Shown here one piece after another: positions 34,926 through 47,848 of a stretch of DNA of 64,000 bases. Within the stretch, counting starts at the first letter, position 1; each line of letters starts with the position of its first letter. The stretch is taken from NCBI RefSeq assembly GCF_020497125.1, contig NC_059082.1, positions 51,358,524 to 51,422,523 on the forward strand. Reading direction: 5' to 3'. Made by a program: the position numbers and the translations under genes. The DNA comes from Mauremys mutica (Eukaryota; Chordata; Testudines; Geoemydidae). The notes below the pieces were generated by a model. The model did no database searches. It saw only the letters and a program-made list of their open reading frames with translations, and was not told the DNA's origin.

Positions 34926-35335
34926 GGCCCTTTTCCCTATAAGCTGAAAAGGGGTTACACCTTAAATCAACTATGGACACCCAAGTCCAATTAGGGGCTG
35001 CCTGAGACCTTTAAAAACCACTCCTCCGGTGAGAGAGGAAGGAGAGAGACAGGCTGCTGTAGGGCTAGTGACATCAGGGAGAAAGGTCCTCCAACATGGG
35101 AGGCTGCTCTCCGCCCTACAGGGGAAGCTACCTAACTGACTGCCTGTTTAGGGGAAGGACTGGCACACGCTGGGGCCAACAACAAGGATAGGAGAGTGAA
35201 TAGGAAAAAGGTATTCCCCTTGTTTTGTGTCACAAATTTGTTTGGCAGAGGAGCAACCCTTGGGCCTGCCCCGAGGCCTTCCTGTAAAATATTGAGAAAT
35301 AAACCCCAAGTGGGAAAACAAACACCATCCGGAAA

Positions 35336-35512
35336 CAGATTTCAGAGTAGCAGCCGTGTTAGTCTGTATCTGCAAAAAGAACAGGAGTCCTTGTGGCACC
35401 TTAGAGACTAACAAATTTATTTGAGCATAAGCATCCGAAGAAGTGGGCTGTAGCCCACAAAAGCTTATGCTCAAATAAATTTGTTAGTCTCTAAGGTGCC
35501 ACAAGTACTCCT
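35336..35512 (+). repeat. Palindromic SINE-like insertion, copy 4
   Basis: The leader (TTTCAGAGTAGCAGCCGTGT) is at the left, so this copy reads on the plus strand. The arms are about 55 bp each and turn around over a loop of about 30 nt that still contains GCCCAC. A perfect 12-bp direct repeat ACCATCCGGAAA flanks it (35324-35335 and 35513-35524). It interrupts the LTR-like element. Confidence 0.9.
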
Positions 35513-35605
35513 ACCATCCGGAAAGGAGCTGATTTACTCCAGGCCCCGCCACCACCAAAGGGAGAAGCACTGAGTCTGGCAAGGTGAAGGAGGTACCTTG
35601 CTACA

Positions 35606-37200
35606 GGCCATATCAGTTAGAAAGCCGACCTGGTTTAGAGGGAAAGCAAAGGCAGCTATACAAATACAAATTTATTTTAAAAAAATGGAAAAAGGGGGAA
35701 GTTGATCATAATGAATACAAATCTGAAGAAAGGAACTGCAGAAAATTGATAAGGAAAGCAAAGGGACAAGGCAAAAAAATCTATGGTCAGCGGAGTATGG
35801 ACAAGGACAAGAAGAAGAGGTGGGTATTTTTAGTTTTGTTTTTTATTTTTTAAGTATATTAGAAACAAAGAGAATCTTGACAATGATATTGGTCCACTAC
35901 TAGATGAAGTCATAGAATTATCAAAAATAATAAATAATGAGCACTTTTGCCTTTTATGCATGTTCTATATTTGCAGAAAAATCAGATGAAGTCACCTCAT
36001 CATTTTGCAGACAATTTGCATCCATAAGTTTTAAAAAAGAGCTGGCTGAGGAGCTCACTGGACCATTAATGCTGATAAGTCTTAGAGCACTGGGAAAGTT
36101 CCAGAAGACCAGAAGAAAGCTTATGTTATGCCAATATTTAAAGAGGGTAAACTGGATGACCCGGGTAATTATAGGCCTTTCATCCTGACATCGAACCTGA
36201 GCAAGATAATACAGTCCCACATCAGTTGCTGCATTAATAAAGAATTAAAGGCGGGTAATGTAATTAATGCACATCAACATGGGCTTATGGAAAACCATTC
36301 CTGTAAAACTAACTCTTTTTTTCTGAGATTACGAGTTTGTTTGATAAAGGTAATGTTGCTGATGTAATATTTGACTTGGTGCTGCAAAAAATTATTTAGA
36401 AAACTAGAGTGATATAAAATTAGTTTGGCTAACTGATGGGGAATCATCATAGAGTAGGTGTGTTTCCAGTGAGGTCCTGCAGGAATCAGTTATTGGCCCT
36501 ATGCTATTTAACATTTTTATCAATGACCTGGAAGAAAACATAAAATCATCGTTGATATAATTTACAGATGACACAAAAATTGGGGGAAATAAAAAATGAA
36601 AAAACACAGGTCACTGACTTAGAGCTATCTGGATTGCTTAGTAAACTGGGCAGAAGCAAACTATGTTTTAATATGACTAAGTGTAAATGTACAAGTCTAG
36701 GACAAAGAATGTAGGCCATACTACAGGATGGGGGACTATCCTGGGAAACAGTGACTGAAATAAATTGGGGATCATGGTGGATTATTAGCTGAACATGAAC
36801 TCCCAGTGAGACACTGTGGCCAAAAAAGCTAATACAACTCTTGGATGCATAAACAGGAGGAATGTTGAGTAGCAGTAGAGAGGTTATTTTACCTCTATAT
36901 CTGACACTGGTATGACCACTGCTAGAATCCGGTGTCCAGTTCTGATGCCCACAACTCAAAAAGGAGGTTGATAAATTGGAGAAGGCTCAGAGAGGAGCCA
37001 TGAGAACGATTAAACGATAAAATAAATAGATTGAGGCATATTTTCTAAACAAAGAGAAGGTTAAGAGAACAAATATTTAATAATGAGATCTTCAATCTTG
37101 CACAGAAAGGTATAACACAATCCAATGTCTAGAAGTTGGTGCTAGACAAATTCAGATTGGAAATAAGGCATAAATGGTTAACAATAAGGGTAATTAACCC
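35606..37200 (+). pseudogene. CR1 reverse-transcriptase remnant
   Basis: Landmarks in order on the plus strand: KGEVDHNEYKSEERNCRKLI (linker), MPIFKEGKLDDPGNYRPF (RT block), [25 protein letters not shown] and FTDDTKIGGN, where FADD is expected (A to T change beside the catalytic aspartates). At least six frame changes or stops. It is much older than the copy at 61752. Confidence 0.85.
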
Positions 37201-37380
37201 TTTGAACAATTTACCAAGGGTCATGGTAGATTCTCCATCATTGACAATTTTTAAATCAAGACTGTATGTTTTCCTAAAAATATATCTCCTAAGAATTATT
37301 TTGGGGGAGTACTGTGGCCTGTGTTATACAGGAGGTCAGATGATGATCACAATGGTCCCTTCTGGCCTCAGAATTTCTGG

Positions 37381-39533
37381 AATGTGTTTCCATTCTGTTT
37401 TGAAACAATAACAAAACTTTTTTTTTTTTTTTGGTGAAAATTATTAGAGTATCAAAATGTCCACAAGTGGACAAATCCTGAGCTTTGAGGTCATTCTGGA
37501 TCAGCCAGAGCACGGATTTGAATCTAGATCTCCCATGTCCCAGGGCAGTGCACTCATCACTAAGCTAGAGAGAGTCAGTCACATGTATACACTAGTTAGA
37601 GAATTTCATTTGGACAAAAATAATACAGTGAGCTCTATTTGCAGCTCCTCTTCTGAAACTGCCAGAGAGAAGCACAAATAAAACCTGCTCACAACCACTT
37701 TGAGGCCAAACTTCTGCATCCCATTTTCCATCGCTCTTCCTCCAGAAAAGGCTTCCAATAACTTAAAAAAAGGTTAACTAGAGAAGAAAAGCATATGCTC
37801 TGTCAAATCCACCAGTCTAAAAAATGATAGGGCCAAGCTTGCACTCTCATATTACAGAGAGGTAGGAAGGGTTAAACTACTGGTTAGAGCACCTTTGCTT
37901 TTGTAGAGGCAACATTGAGTTACAGCGCTTTAACCTATCAAGCCTGGTTAAGTATCAAGATAACCAATCTGCCCATTATAAATTCCTCTTTTTGAAACCT
38001 CCTCCCCACTTTCTGCTCAAGCCACCACAACCCAAGTACAGTGATCCAATCCCTGAAGAATATTAAGAACCCTCCCAAATACCTAGACATTCTTCATCCA
38101 CTGGACTGTAAATTCTCTCAGGTATAATTTAAGTCATCTTGCTACCAAAACAATTCCAGAGATGCTCTTTCCTTATTAGGCAGCTTAGCGCACAAGTAGG
38201 GCCCAGGACTTCCTGGTTCAGGTCTAAAGTGTCGGAGGAAAGGTAAATGTGTGCAGTAACACACTAACGAAAAGGAATAGAAGACTTAAGACAAGACTGC
38301 CAGATTCTTGACCCTTTAGGCTAACACAATACTCATGTGGCATACCACCTTTCAGGTGACAAACTTTAAAGAAACAAATGATCGGTTCAGAGCTGCCTTC
38401 AGGACTGAGTTCAGATTCCAAAGAGGGTAAAAGAAGGAAAAAAAAAAAAAAAAAGATATGACTAGTGGTGGATGAACTAAAAAGGTTGCTCAAAAGGAAA
38501 ATGGCCACCAAGCTAATTTTTCCCCATTAAGTGCCAAAGTCTGTACTTACAGAACTGCGGCAATAAGTTGACCTTTAACTTTTCCATAGGACATCTGAAT
38601 ACAAAAGTTATGATATTCCACCACAACGGAAGATGGAATCTCAAGGCCTGTACAATGATCCGGAGCAAATCCATAGTCTAGGACAGTCTATCCAATCCCA
38701 AGAGTATAGAAGAACTGTCTTTGAGAAATATACCTCAACCTGACCAACTCAGCTCCATCCCCAAAAAAGTTGGGCTAATCGTCTCATTCTAGTAGAGAGA
38801 ACTGTCAATCGTGACCTGAACCATAGCTACAAATCAACCATTCCTCTGGCTGGTACTCAATGAACATCTTTTGTGCAGCACCCCGGATGCATTCTGATAC
38901 CATGTTAGCCTGCCCATCGCCTCAAGAATCCTTCTCTGAGCAGGAAGGGGTAGAGTGGACAGAGCACTGTTAGCTCTTCCCTCTCCAGCAATTAGTGGAA
39001 CTCTATCAAGCACAGCTTTGGGAAGGAGTATTGAGATGCTGTATCATTGGAGTGTTTGCCTTCTATGCTAAGCCGTATGATTGAATGAGGTTGGTTAGCC
39101 TTTGCTTCTTGATCTAATAAGGAAACTTTTCTTGCAGCCAGGAGAATAAATGCTATTTGTTTACTTCATTTTAGGGTTTATGAAAGTGATAATCATTTCA
39201 TCCAAGTATCCGATATGAATCGATTTGATCCTGGATGGAGGATTTAAAAAAAAGCCACACACAACACACACCAGCAGACTTCCTCCAAGAGGCAGAGACA
39301 TAGGAAGGTCCAGTGGTAGGTTGAATTGGACTGGAGAGCCATAGCCTGTTCAGTCACACAGGCATAAAAAGTATAACTGCTGCTCCTGTCTTCCTACCTT
39401 TTTTATTGTACTGGAAAGCAAAATTTGGGGGAGGAAGGAAGGAGGGACAAGCTACCGCCCACATGCAAACAGAGCAAATGTCTGTAGGACAGTAAAATGG
39501 GAATGTCAAGATAGAAACTCGACCTTTAGGAAG
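37381..39533. other. Intronic sequence, no gene seen
   Basis: Unique-looking sequence with a T15 tract (about 37417-37431) and an A18 tract (about 38437-38454). No gene or named repeat recognised. Confidence 0.5.
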
Positions 39534-40700
39534 TTGAGATGTTTCAGACTGAGCCCTGCTCTGTTTATTCCAAGTTCTTTGAGCCTAGAAATAAGATGGG
39601 GAATAGGTGGTATAAAATGGATGATTTTCATTCATGTCCCGGCATTTCCATGGATTGCTCAAGATTGGGAATGGAACATTGGAGTTCACAACCTGGCGCA
39701 GTCCCCCTGTCTGGACAGATTCCAGTCTGATGTTTGTCAACCCAACCATGGGATCCCATGTGCTTCAAAACCCATTGGTCCTGGTACCAGCTCTGGGTCA
39801 CTCAGATGCAGGCCCCATATATGGCCCTACAGCCCAGCTGCCCTTGATCCCTAGACCAGTGTCCGCTCCCCGTCAAGTCCATAGTTGCTTAGACACGTTT
39901 CCCCACAGTCCACCTGGCTGTGAGCTCTGGTTCAGAGTTAATCCCTTAAGGGGCCTTGTGGCAGGAAAGCAAGGAACTCAAGACTTTGCACAGGAATTCT
40001 TTAAGCACAGATACCTTACTTTTAAAGCATACTAAAGAGTACAAATCTTGGGGGGGGGGGGGGGAGTCCCGTGTCCCCCCCCCCCGCTTTGATCTCTTCC
40101 CTCCTGTCAGTTCTGGGTTTGGTCAGCATCTCAAGGCTAGGCAGTCTATACTGCATGTCATGGTGGTTTGCCTCTTGCTTAAACAACAAAAAACCCTCTT
40201 TCAAACAGTTTGTCTTTTTTTTTTTTTTTATTATGTGCTTTTACTGGGAAAATTCCAAGCTCCAGCCCCCCATCTCCCAGCACCTTCTATGTAGAGATAG
40301 TCAAAGTGAATGGCTCAACCAGTAGAAAACCCATTGTTACAGCAGGAAAGAGTCATTTGTTGTTGACGACCCTAGATTGCTCTGTGCCAGCTTCTCATAC
40401 ATTTGTGTGTCAAGACCTCACTACAAAACGGATGCTCTGTATTGTAACTTTCAATGTAAATTTAAAGTGGAGTGGCAGAAAACAAATGAGGTTCACAGAA
40501 CAAGATGGAGTTCACAATTTGACACAGGCCCAATCCATCACAAGCTATGCCTGTGATTCTTGCATAGCTTCACAGAAGATCCTTTCTAGGCAATCTCCAG
40601 TGACCGCATTTGGATCAGGATTACAGTGGTCATTTCCTCTCACACTGAAGGAGCCTGGCACCAATCAGGGGGCTTAACTCCAGGCAGTGCTGGCTAGGAG
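39534..40700. other. Possible degraded LTR-like region
   Basis: The phrases GTCCACCTGGCTGTGAGCTC and TTAATCCCTTAAGGGGCCTT have the flavour of turtle LTRs. There are several overlapping open frames (39634-40035, 40210-40677) but none is supported on homology. Ends and duplication not found. Confidence 0.3.
40050..40085. repeat. G15 ... C11 tract
   Basis: G15 (40050-40064) is followed after AGTCCCGTGT by C11 (40075-40085). It could form a perfect G/C hairpin or quadruplex. The exact lengths are liable to assembly error. Confidence 0.85.
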
Positions 40701-43222
40701 TCATGCAGATTGCTCTACTGCAATTCAGGACAGTGACTAACCTCGCCTCAACAACCTGCATGTATTCCACTTGCAATGTGGCATTTTCTCCCATCATACT
40801 TCAAGGACTGCTTCCATTTGCCCTACGATCTCTATTCCTTTCCATAGTGTCTGGCAGGAGCCAGGATTGTAAGTCAACTTTTCCAATGACTTTGAATAAC
40901 CTCAGCTTTCCATAAAGTTTTCCATTTTAGTGCTCAGAGAACGAGGAATTGATTTGCTTGAGAAACTAAATCTTAAGGGCAAAGCCCCACATACCTGTGT
41001 GAAATAGATTTGTGTCCCCCACATTTTTCCAGAGAGAAGTTCTTAGGCCGTGGGATTTTTGTATCGGGGGGACCACACTTGCAATATTGCCTGTCATAAT
41101 TAGCATTGAGTAGCAAAGCATGGAGACAGTGTGTCACATGGTGTCCACAGTTTGTTTTTTTTTTATTTGTTTTGCTTGGTCTGATGCCATCTGAGTCCTC
41201 TCATGCCCAAGAGAGGGGGCTACGGTGATGCTGGCCTGAACTCGGCTGCCCATGAAAAGCCTGTCCAGTGCAGAGGCCACTCTTCTAGGGGAGATTTTTA
41301 CACTACTTAGAAATGGTGAATCCCTGACCACCAAGAAAGATAGCCATGTTCACTCTTTGTAGTGAGGGCTGGCAATTTAATGGGACGGATCCAAGGCTGC
41401 CTGTATTCCTGGAGGAAGAACTGATGGCGGCTGTGAATCAGGCCTCTCAGAACATGACTGCAATGCTGGCTCTGAAGGGGATGGATGCACATTCCATAAA
41501 TAGCTCCGCTCTAGGCTTCTGAGGCACATGATGCAGGTCCTACAGTGAGACTATGCAACAGCAGTTCCATGAGCAATACTTTGGAAATAGCATTAACTTA
41601 AATAAAAAACAAAACACTCTCTCCTTTGTTAGTAATTTTAAGAAAGTCAATAAAAAAACCCAAACAAACAAAAAACACATTTAGTGTGCAGGTGGAGTGG
41701 GTTTTTTTTAAGTGTAGTTATAAATAAAGCAGGCACCAAAACATACCAAATGTTCCAGCCACATTCCAAGCATACCTTCAGCAGTGCCCATAAGATGGGT
41801 AGGGCCATAAATATTCAAGCTTCCGTCTCTGGGCTGTTTCATTGGGCCTCTGACAAACTAAGGCCTTATCTAGAAACATTTCTAGAGCGTGTATCACTGT
41901 ACCATCTACGCATTGTCAAATGTCAAAAGCATTGCTCCCTATTGACTTCAAGCCAATGGGGAGAAGGAAGAATAGTTTGGCTACGTACAAGGACAGAAAT
42001 ACCAGATCTAAGAAGTGTGACATGGCAGGACTTCTCATTCTAAAAGGAGTTGATCAAGTTTTCTGCATCAGCTTTTGAATGGTTGGTGTGATCAAAGTCA
42101 AAGTCAAACAACATCTAAAACTTCATTAATACCATAGCCAAGGTGGTGTGGGGAGAATGGTCTTCAGCAATCCCCCTCACTGTTTAGTCATCAAGTCTCT
42201 TATTCCAGTAAGTAAAATGATAGATCATGTTGGCAGCAAGCAGATTGCAGTGTTACTCTATAGTAGCACTGCAACCTAACTACAGGTGCACAGACCTAAA
42301 CCACTTCTCTAGAGGGGTTTATCCTACAAAGTGCTGAGCACCATCAATTCTGGAAGCTGCCTCACAGGATCAAACTCCAGGTCAGCTAAGTTAGGGAAGC
42401 CTAAATGAGAACACAGCATTGGGAAAAGAGAATCAGGAGAATCACCTGAGAGAAAAAAGTTACTGCATATGAAGCTGAATTATTCATATAAAAAGAATAA
42501 GTGCCCTCTTTAATGCTACAAGGTAACCCCACATTCTGTGCTGGCAGAAATTTTGCCATTTGGAAACTAAGATCACAGAATTATCAAAGTTTTAGCAGCA
42601 GAACTGCTCTTTCTAGAATAATCATCCAACAATTTAAGGACCTTTGTCTACTGGAGAGACCACACACACACAAAAGCAGCAACTAACACTGTCAAAGTTT
42701 TAAAGGGGAAAAAAAACCCCACAAACTTTAAACTACCCAAGATATTTTCCAAAAATAGTTTATAAACCTGTTTTATTTAAATAAGATAAAAAAGTTTCCT
42801 GTGTTTTTAAGATAAAGGCACAGGTTTTTACTTTTGAGAGAAGTACTACACAGAAGCCTTGAGGGTGACTTGCAAAGAAAAATAAAGTTGGGTTTGTAAC
42901 TTCTTGTTGTTGTGGTTCTTTTTGGATGTACACATATGGCCTAAAAGGTTTTCCCCTCCTGGGCAGAGTTGATTGTGTTTGTTATTTTACTTTCAAAAAT
43001 AAAAAAAGAACAATTCTTGTCTCTCTCTTCTTGGTGGAGAACTCCCTGAAGGACCAGAACCGGTGAAAGCATTCTCAGTTCTTAATAGAAGTAAGGAGGA
43101 TGGTTAGTGTTTCATAAAGAGACCTTTTCTCACAATGATTGACCAGTGTGAAACCCAAATACATTTTGTAAATGACTAAAAGTTCCTCTCCTTTGCACAG
43201 ATTTCACTCTACTTGTGATGTC
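40701..43222. other. Intronic sequence, no gene seen
   Basis: No supported exon or repeat. A short A-rich run at about 42700-42720 and generic open frames only. Confidence 0.5.
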
Positions 43223-43395
43223 CAGCAGGCCAGTGCTAGCCCATTGGGGGTCCTAAGCAAGAATATTTTTGCTCCTCCCTCCCCCTCAAATACTAAAAAC
43301 AGGCAAGTTCTTATAATAAAAAGTGAGTGGGGTTCCCCCTTGCGGAGCTCAGGGCCTTAAGTAATTGCTTAGTCTGCTTATGCCTAGCGCCGGCT
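43223..43395. mobile_element. hAT-like MITE
   Basis: CAGTGCTAGCCCATTGGGGG at the left and TGCCTAGCGCCGGCT at the right, with repeated CCTAAGCAA/TTGCTTAG phrases in opposite orientation. The flanks GTGATGTC (43215-43222) and CCGATGTC (43396-43403) are a decayed 8-bp duplication. Confidence 0.65.
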
Positions 43396-43403
43396 CCGAT
43401 GTC

Positions 43404-46400
43404 AAGCCTCCTAAATATGTAGCTTTTGGAGTATCTTTCAGGGAAAGGTGCAGCACAGAAGATGCAAATCACAAATGTAAATAAGGAGCTGGAAGGACAA
43501 GTGGCTTCTTTACGCATCATAAAAATGACACAAACCCAGTTCTCCCCCTGTCAATTCCCAGCAACAGTTCCAGTTACACAATATTGATTAGGACTCAGAT
43601 TGCTGCTCCCAATGTAACATGAGAAATCAAGGGCTACAAAAATTGAAGTAACCCATTGCTTTTGAAATTTAACCATAATGATATACATCTTCCCTACAGT
43701 TTCAAAATTACTCAGCTTCCAATGCTTTGGTTTCTTTTTTAATCTTCTGCTACATTAGTTTCAGCTTCCTCACCAAAGTTTGTATTTAAAATTACTTTTT
43801 AAAGTGTTGTGTTAAGCATTTTGTTTTTTTGGGGTTTTTTTGGTCTCCCAAGAGATATTTATTCCTTTTTCTAAATCAGATCAATACGTGGTTAGATTAC
43901 CTTTAATATCAGATTAAACCAGAGAGAGTTTTAAAATAATGCAATTAAAAACTCTTTCAAAACAATAAAGTCACTAGCCAACAATGAAGTGCTGCCTCTA
44001 ATGTAGCATAACACTGTAAAACAGTACTATAAAACACTTCTTTCCTTCCCCATTCAGCTAAGCAGTTACATAACCCTCAACTACAGTAGAGATGAGAACC
44101 AGTTTCCCACGCTGAAACGAATGCTATCTACAGGGGGAAGAACCAAACTAAACCAGACAGTGTGTTCAGGCCAGCAGGTGCAAGGGACATGAAAGCATCA
44201 CCCTTCGGTTCACTTAGTTAGAGCTTCCTTTTTGAAGCAGTAAAACCAGTGAGATCTTAATTGCACATTAATGAGAAATGGGGAGAAACGTTAGTTGAAA
44301 TGAGAGGTGACCTCAAGAGATTCGTAACAATGCAAGAGGAAATGGAGCATTTTTAAACTCAGTGTGTAATTAGAAATATGCATGAAAAAGGTTTGCTTCT
44401 TTTAAAATGAGTGCTAAATCACTCCTTTTTTCAATGAGTGTTAAAAAACATTTCACTTAGTGAAATCATACTACTTGGATCATTTTATCATTGAGCGTCA
44501 GGCAAGCCACAGTTGAACGCCTGTAATTCTCTCTGCAGGATAGTACAGTGCTGTACAGTGTGTTAATGGCATGTGCTGTCACACATCAAGCAGTTCTAAT
44601 TAGACCACATATGATTTGTAAGTCAGTGAGATGCCACATGCCTGTTAGAGGAAAAGGATGGACCTTTATAAACACGCCATACTGGTGTGGTCTCACTCCG
44701 TATCTATTTATCTGCACTTCGGAAAAGAGTGATTGGTAAGACACAGGAATGGTGTAAGTGTAACATGACGACACGGCAATGCGGCATATTTCCCAGAGGC
44801 CTACAACTGTAATCTGAACTACCATGCTGGACACCCATATTCAAAAGCATTGTTTAGCCAATATATATAGCAGACCAGCTAAATGAATTGGCAAAAGTTA
44901 GGTTTGCACCTTCCCTGCCTAGGTTTGTGAGTCAGTAATTTGTTAAGGTATTTAGTGTTGCAGAAGGCATCCAGAGATTCCTATGCCTGCCCGAGAGCCA
45001 GTTTCTATTCTGCTGCAATTATAGCTAATTAATTAATCTTTAAAATATCCTCAAGGGACTGGATCTCATTACAGCGAGAAGTGATGGTCAATTATGACTG
45101 AGCAAGGCAAGATTTGTAAATGGTGGTATTTATCTATAATTGCCAGGGCAGTACACTGCTCTTTGCTTCTGATCTATTTGTGGCTTTTCTAAAAAACGCA
45201 AAGCTGATAGTTTAGTCTGTTAAAGCTTTTTCTGCAAAGGTCTAGCATAAATAATGCTCAGCAGGAATGTCTTCTGCAGCTTGGAGAAAAAACAAGTTCT
45301 TGCATGCATGTCAGATCATACACTGTCTCTTGTCACTTTAATCCTGAAAATTTTCAAAACTGCAAGGAAGAAAGATCCCTCAAACCAACAAGAAAGTTAA
45401 TTAAAGAAGAGGAATGATGTATTCAGTTCAGTTTTGTTCCCATCTCCCCCTATGCCAAAGGAGACTGAAACCTACTTCTTGGGACTAATATGAAAAGACA
45501 ATGGAGAAAGTTGCTCAGTTCACACTAATTTGTCAGAAGCTCCAAGGAAACAATGGGTGGGATGCATTCTAGAACTGAGTGGAATGAGCATCTCACATTC
45601 AATCCACTTGGTCATCTTGCTTGAAATAAAATCAGGTCAGTTTAAAAAAAAATACTAAAACAGAAGTCAACAAACACTCAGCATTACCTCAGAGGCCTGT
45701 CCAAGTTAATCAGAGATTGGAACATGCAACCTCCCTTCCTCTTCTCCCTCGAAGGGGGAGGGGGAGAATGAAATCTTAGCTATTTAAGAAGTCAACTTTC
45801 AAGACCATTTTTCCTGATTTAGCAAGACAAAGGCTGTCTTGGTGACATATCAAACGTCCAATATGTGCCAAGTTCACTGGTTTTATACAGGGATCTCTTA
45901 TATGAATTACATTAATAACATTCTGTTCCAGGTATCATGACCAGCCATTCACAGAATCACTCTCATTCAAATGCTGACACAGGAAGTATTCTAACTTCCA
46001 CAGTCTGAAGTTGTGGGCGATGTGTCAGGAAGGGAGTAGATATACAGTAAAATTCCTTGCCTCTAGGTGAAAACCCCCACTAACAACACTGTGAAGTATC
46101 CGAGGATAAGGATGAGGCAAGTTGTGGAATATTCCAGCTTCTTTCAAAAGTTCTATTTAAAAGAAAAAAACAAAAGGAAGAACTGCATTTAAAAGTTAAT
46201 CAGGAATGGAGACAACCAAAAAGCCATGCAGCTGACTAAATAAGTATCCTGTATATAGGATAAATATCCTACCACTACTAAAGCAAGGACATTTTAAAAG
46301 AAGAGAGCCATATGGATTGGGAGTGTGAAAAATACAACAAAATACTTTCCTTCGAAACCTGAGGTTTCAACAGGAAGGAAAGACTGGAATCCAAGCCAAA

Positions 46401-47383
46401 GTACATATACAATTGTAAAAAGAGGTGGCCAACACCCCTATAAGGCAGCTGAAACAAAAAAGCATGTCTCTCCCCCCACCCCACCCCACCCAAAAACCCA
46501 CCAGCAGACAAAACTGATGTATTAGGCCTAGTAATCTGCTGACAGCTGGCTTTCTTTGAACCTCATAGGATTTACACCCTCCTTATGCAGGGTTACACAC
46601 ATTTTGAAATAGGAACAATGTAGGAAACTTGTGTGTGCTTCATCATCATCAAGAAGACTGCAGGATAAAGCTATGTAGTAGATGCAAGTAAGGGGGTGGG
46701 CACGGTTTCTTACAGTTTATCTTGCTGAGGAATATCCTCAAAGTATCAGAGGTACTGCGGTTTCACTCCATACGTAAGACTAGTTTGAGAACAAAGTTTT
46801 CATTATGTCTTTTATAGTAGATAAAGTCTAAACAGGATTTCTAATTTCTCTATAAAGCTTTTTATTAAACCACAAAATGTCATACATTAGATTAACGAAA
46901 AAAACTGTAAAAAGGGCTGATTGAAGACAGCTTCTTAGAAAAAGAGCAGCCACACTGAAAGAAAAGGACCCTTTAATCATACTGTTTAAGAAAGACATTC
47001 TTGATTTCTTGCCACCCAAATCTCAATGCCAAAACAAGGCACACTCCGCGAGCAGGCACTCCCTGCTGTCAAATATATTAGTTTGGCCAAACCAGTTTGA
47101 AAGTTGAGCAAGTTCTCCTCCCAGTTATAGCTTCTCTTTTTGCAGCAGTTTCAGTTTAGAGTCGGAAAACTCTGGGACACCAAGAAGCTCTCAACAGCTT
47201 TTATGGTTTAACAGTTCACAAGTGCTCCAGTGCTGCACCCCTTTGCCCAACCTGAAATGGCTAAAGCAAGGTCAATCAGGATCATATCAAAGTCTAGAGG
47301 AGAGCAAAACATTTTCTCAAAGCTGGAGTGTAAACTCTTCATGAGCTTTTAGATTTGATTTTTGAAAAGCGACGAATAACTTA
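43404..47383. other. Unique intron; possible conserved non-coding block 44200-45350
   Basis: About 4 kb without a recognised mobile element, unusual for this window. Between 44200 and 45350 the sequence is AT-rich, with homeodomain-like sites (CTAATTAATTAATC near 45027, repeated TAATTA and ATTAAT) and CAATTATGACTGAGCAAG (AP-1/MAF-like). It could be an intronic enhancer; that is inference from composition and absence of repeats only. Confidence 0.4.
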
Positions 47384-47848
47384 GGGTATGTCTACACTAC
47401 AAGACTATTTCGAATCAACTTAATTCGAATTTGTGGAATCGACCTTATGAAGTCGAAGTTGTGTATCCACACTAAATACACTAGTTCGACTGTGTGAGTC
47501 CACAGTAACGGGGCCAGTGTTGACTTTGGAAGCGGTGCACTGTGGGAAGCTATCCCACAGTTCCCGCACTCCCCGCTGCCCATTGGAATTCTGGGATTTC
47601 CCCCCAATGCATGCTGGGGGGAAAAATGTGTCGAGGGTGGTTTTGGGTAACTGTCATCATTGAACCGTCAATCACGCCCTCCCTCCCTCCCTGAAAGCGC
47701 CTGCGGGCAATCTGTTTGTGCACTTTTCTGCTCAGTGACAGCGCGGGCGCCACAGCACTTTGAGCACGGATCCCGCTGCAGTTATGGCCGTTGGCAACTC
47801 CTCGCACCTTATCGTCCACCTCTTCCACAGTCAGCTGCTGAGAAATAG

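Larger units (their letters stand above)
33897..35605. mobile_element. LTR-like insertion in CR1, itself carrying two insertions
   Basis: It runs from TGTGACAAAGTCAGGC to CCTTGCTACA. CR1 coding sequence resumes immediately after 35605, which fixes the right boundary. The flanks GGTC and GGCC are at best a one-mismatch duplication. Its own sequence, once the LTR (33973-34925) and SINE (35336-35512) are removed, is about 580 bp and non-coding, so it is probably a solo LTR. Confidence 0.65.
32480..37380 (+). mobile_element. Old near full-length CR1 LINE with nested insertions
   Basis: In order: ORF1 with an esterase-like domain (32640-32990), ORF2 endonuclease (33120-33890), a 1.7-kb LTR-like insertion (33897-35605), reverse transcriptase (35606-37200) and a 3' untranslated remnant ending in GATCACAATGGTCCCTTCTG (about 37370). 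Removing the insertion leaves about 3.2 kb. The frames are broken throughout. The 5' boundary is uncertain. Confidence 0.85.

Noticed and set aside
39634..40035. Possible coding exon (133-residue frame)
   Set aside because: Pro/Leu-rich translation without conservation cues, overlapping frames on the same strand, and flanking sequence of LTR character.
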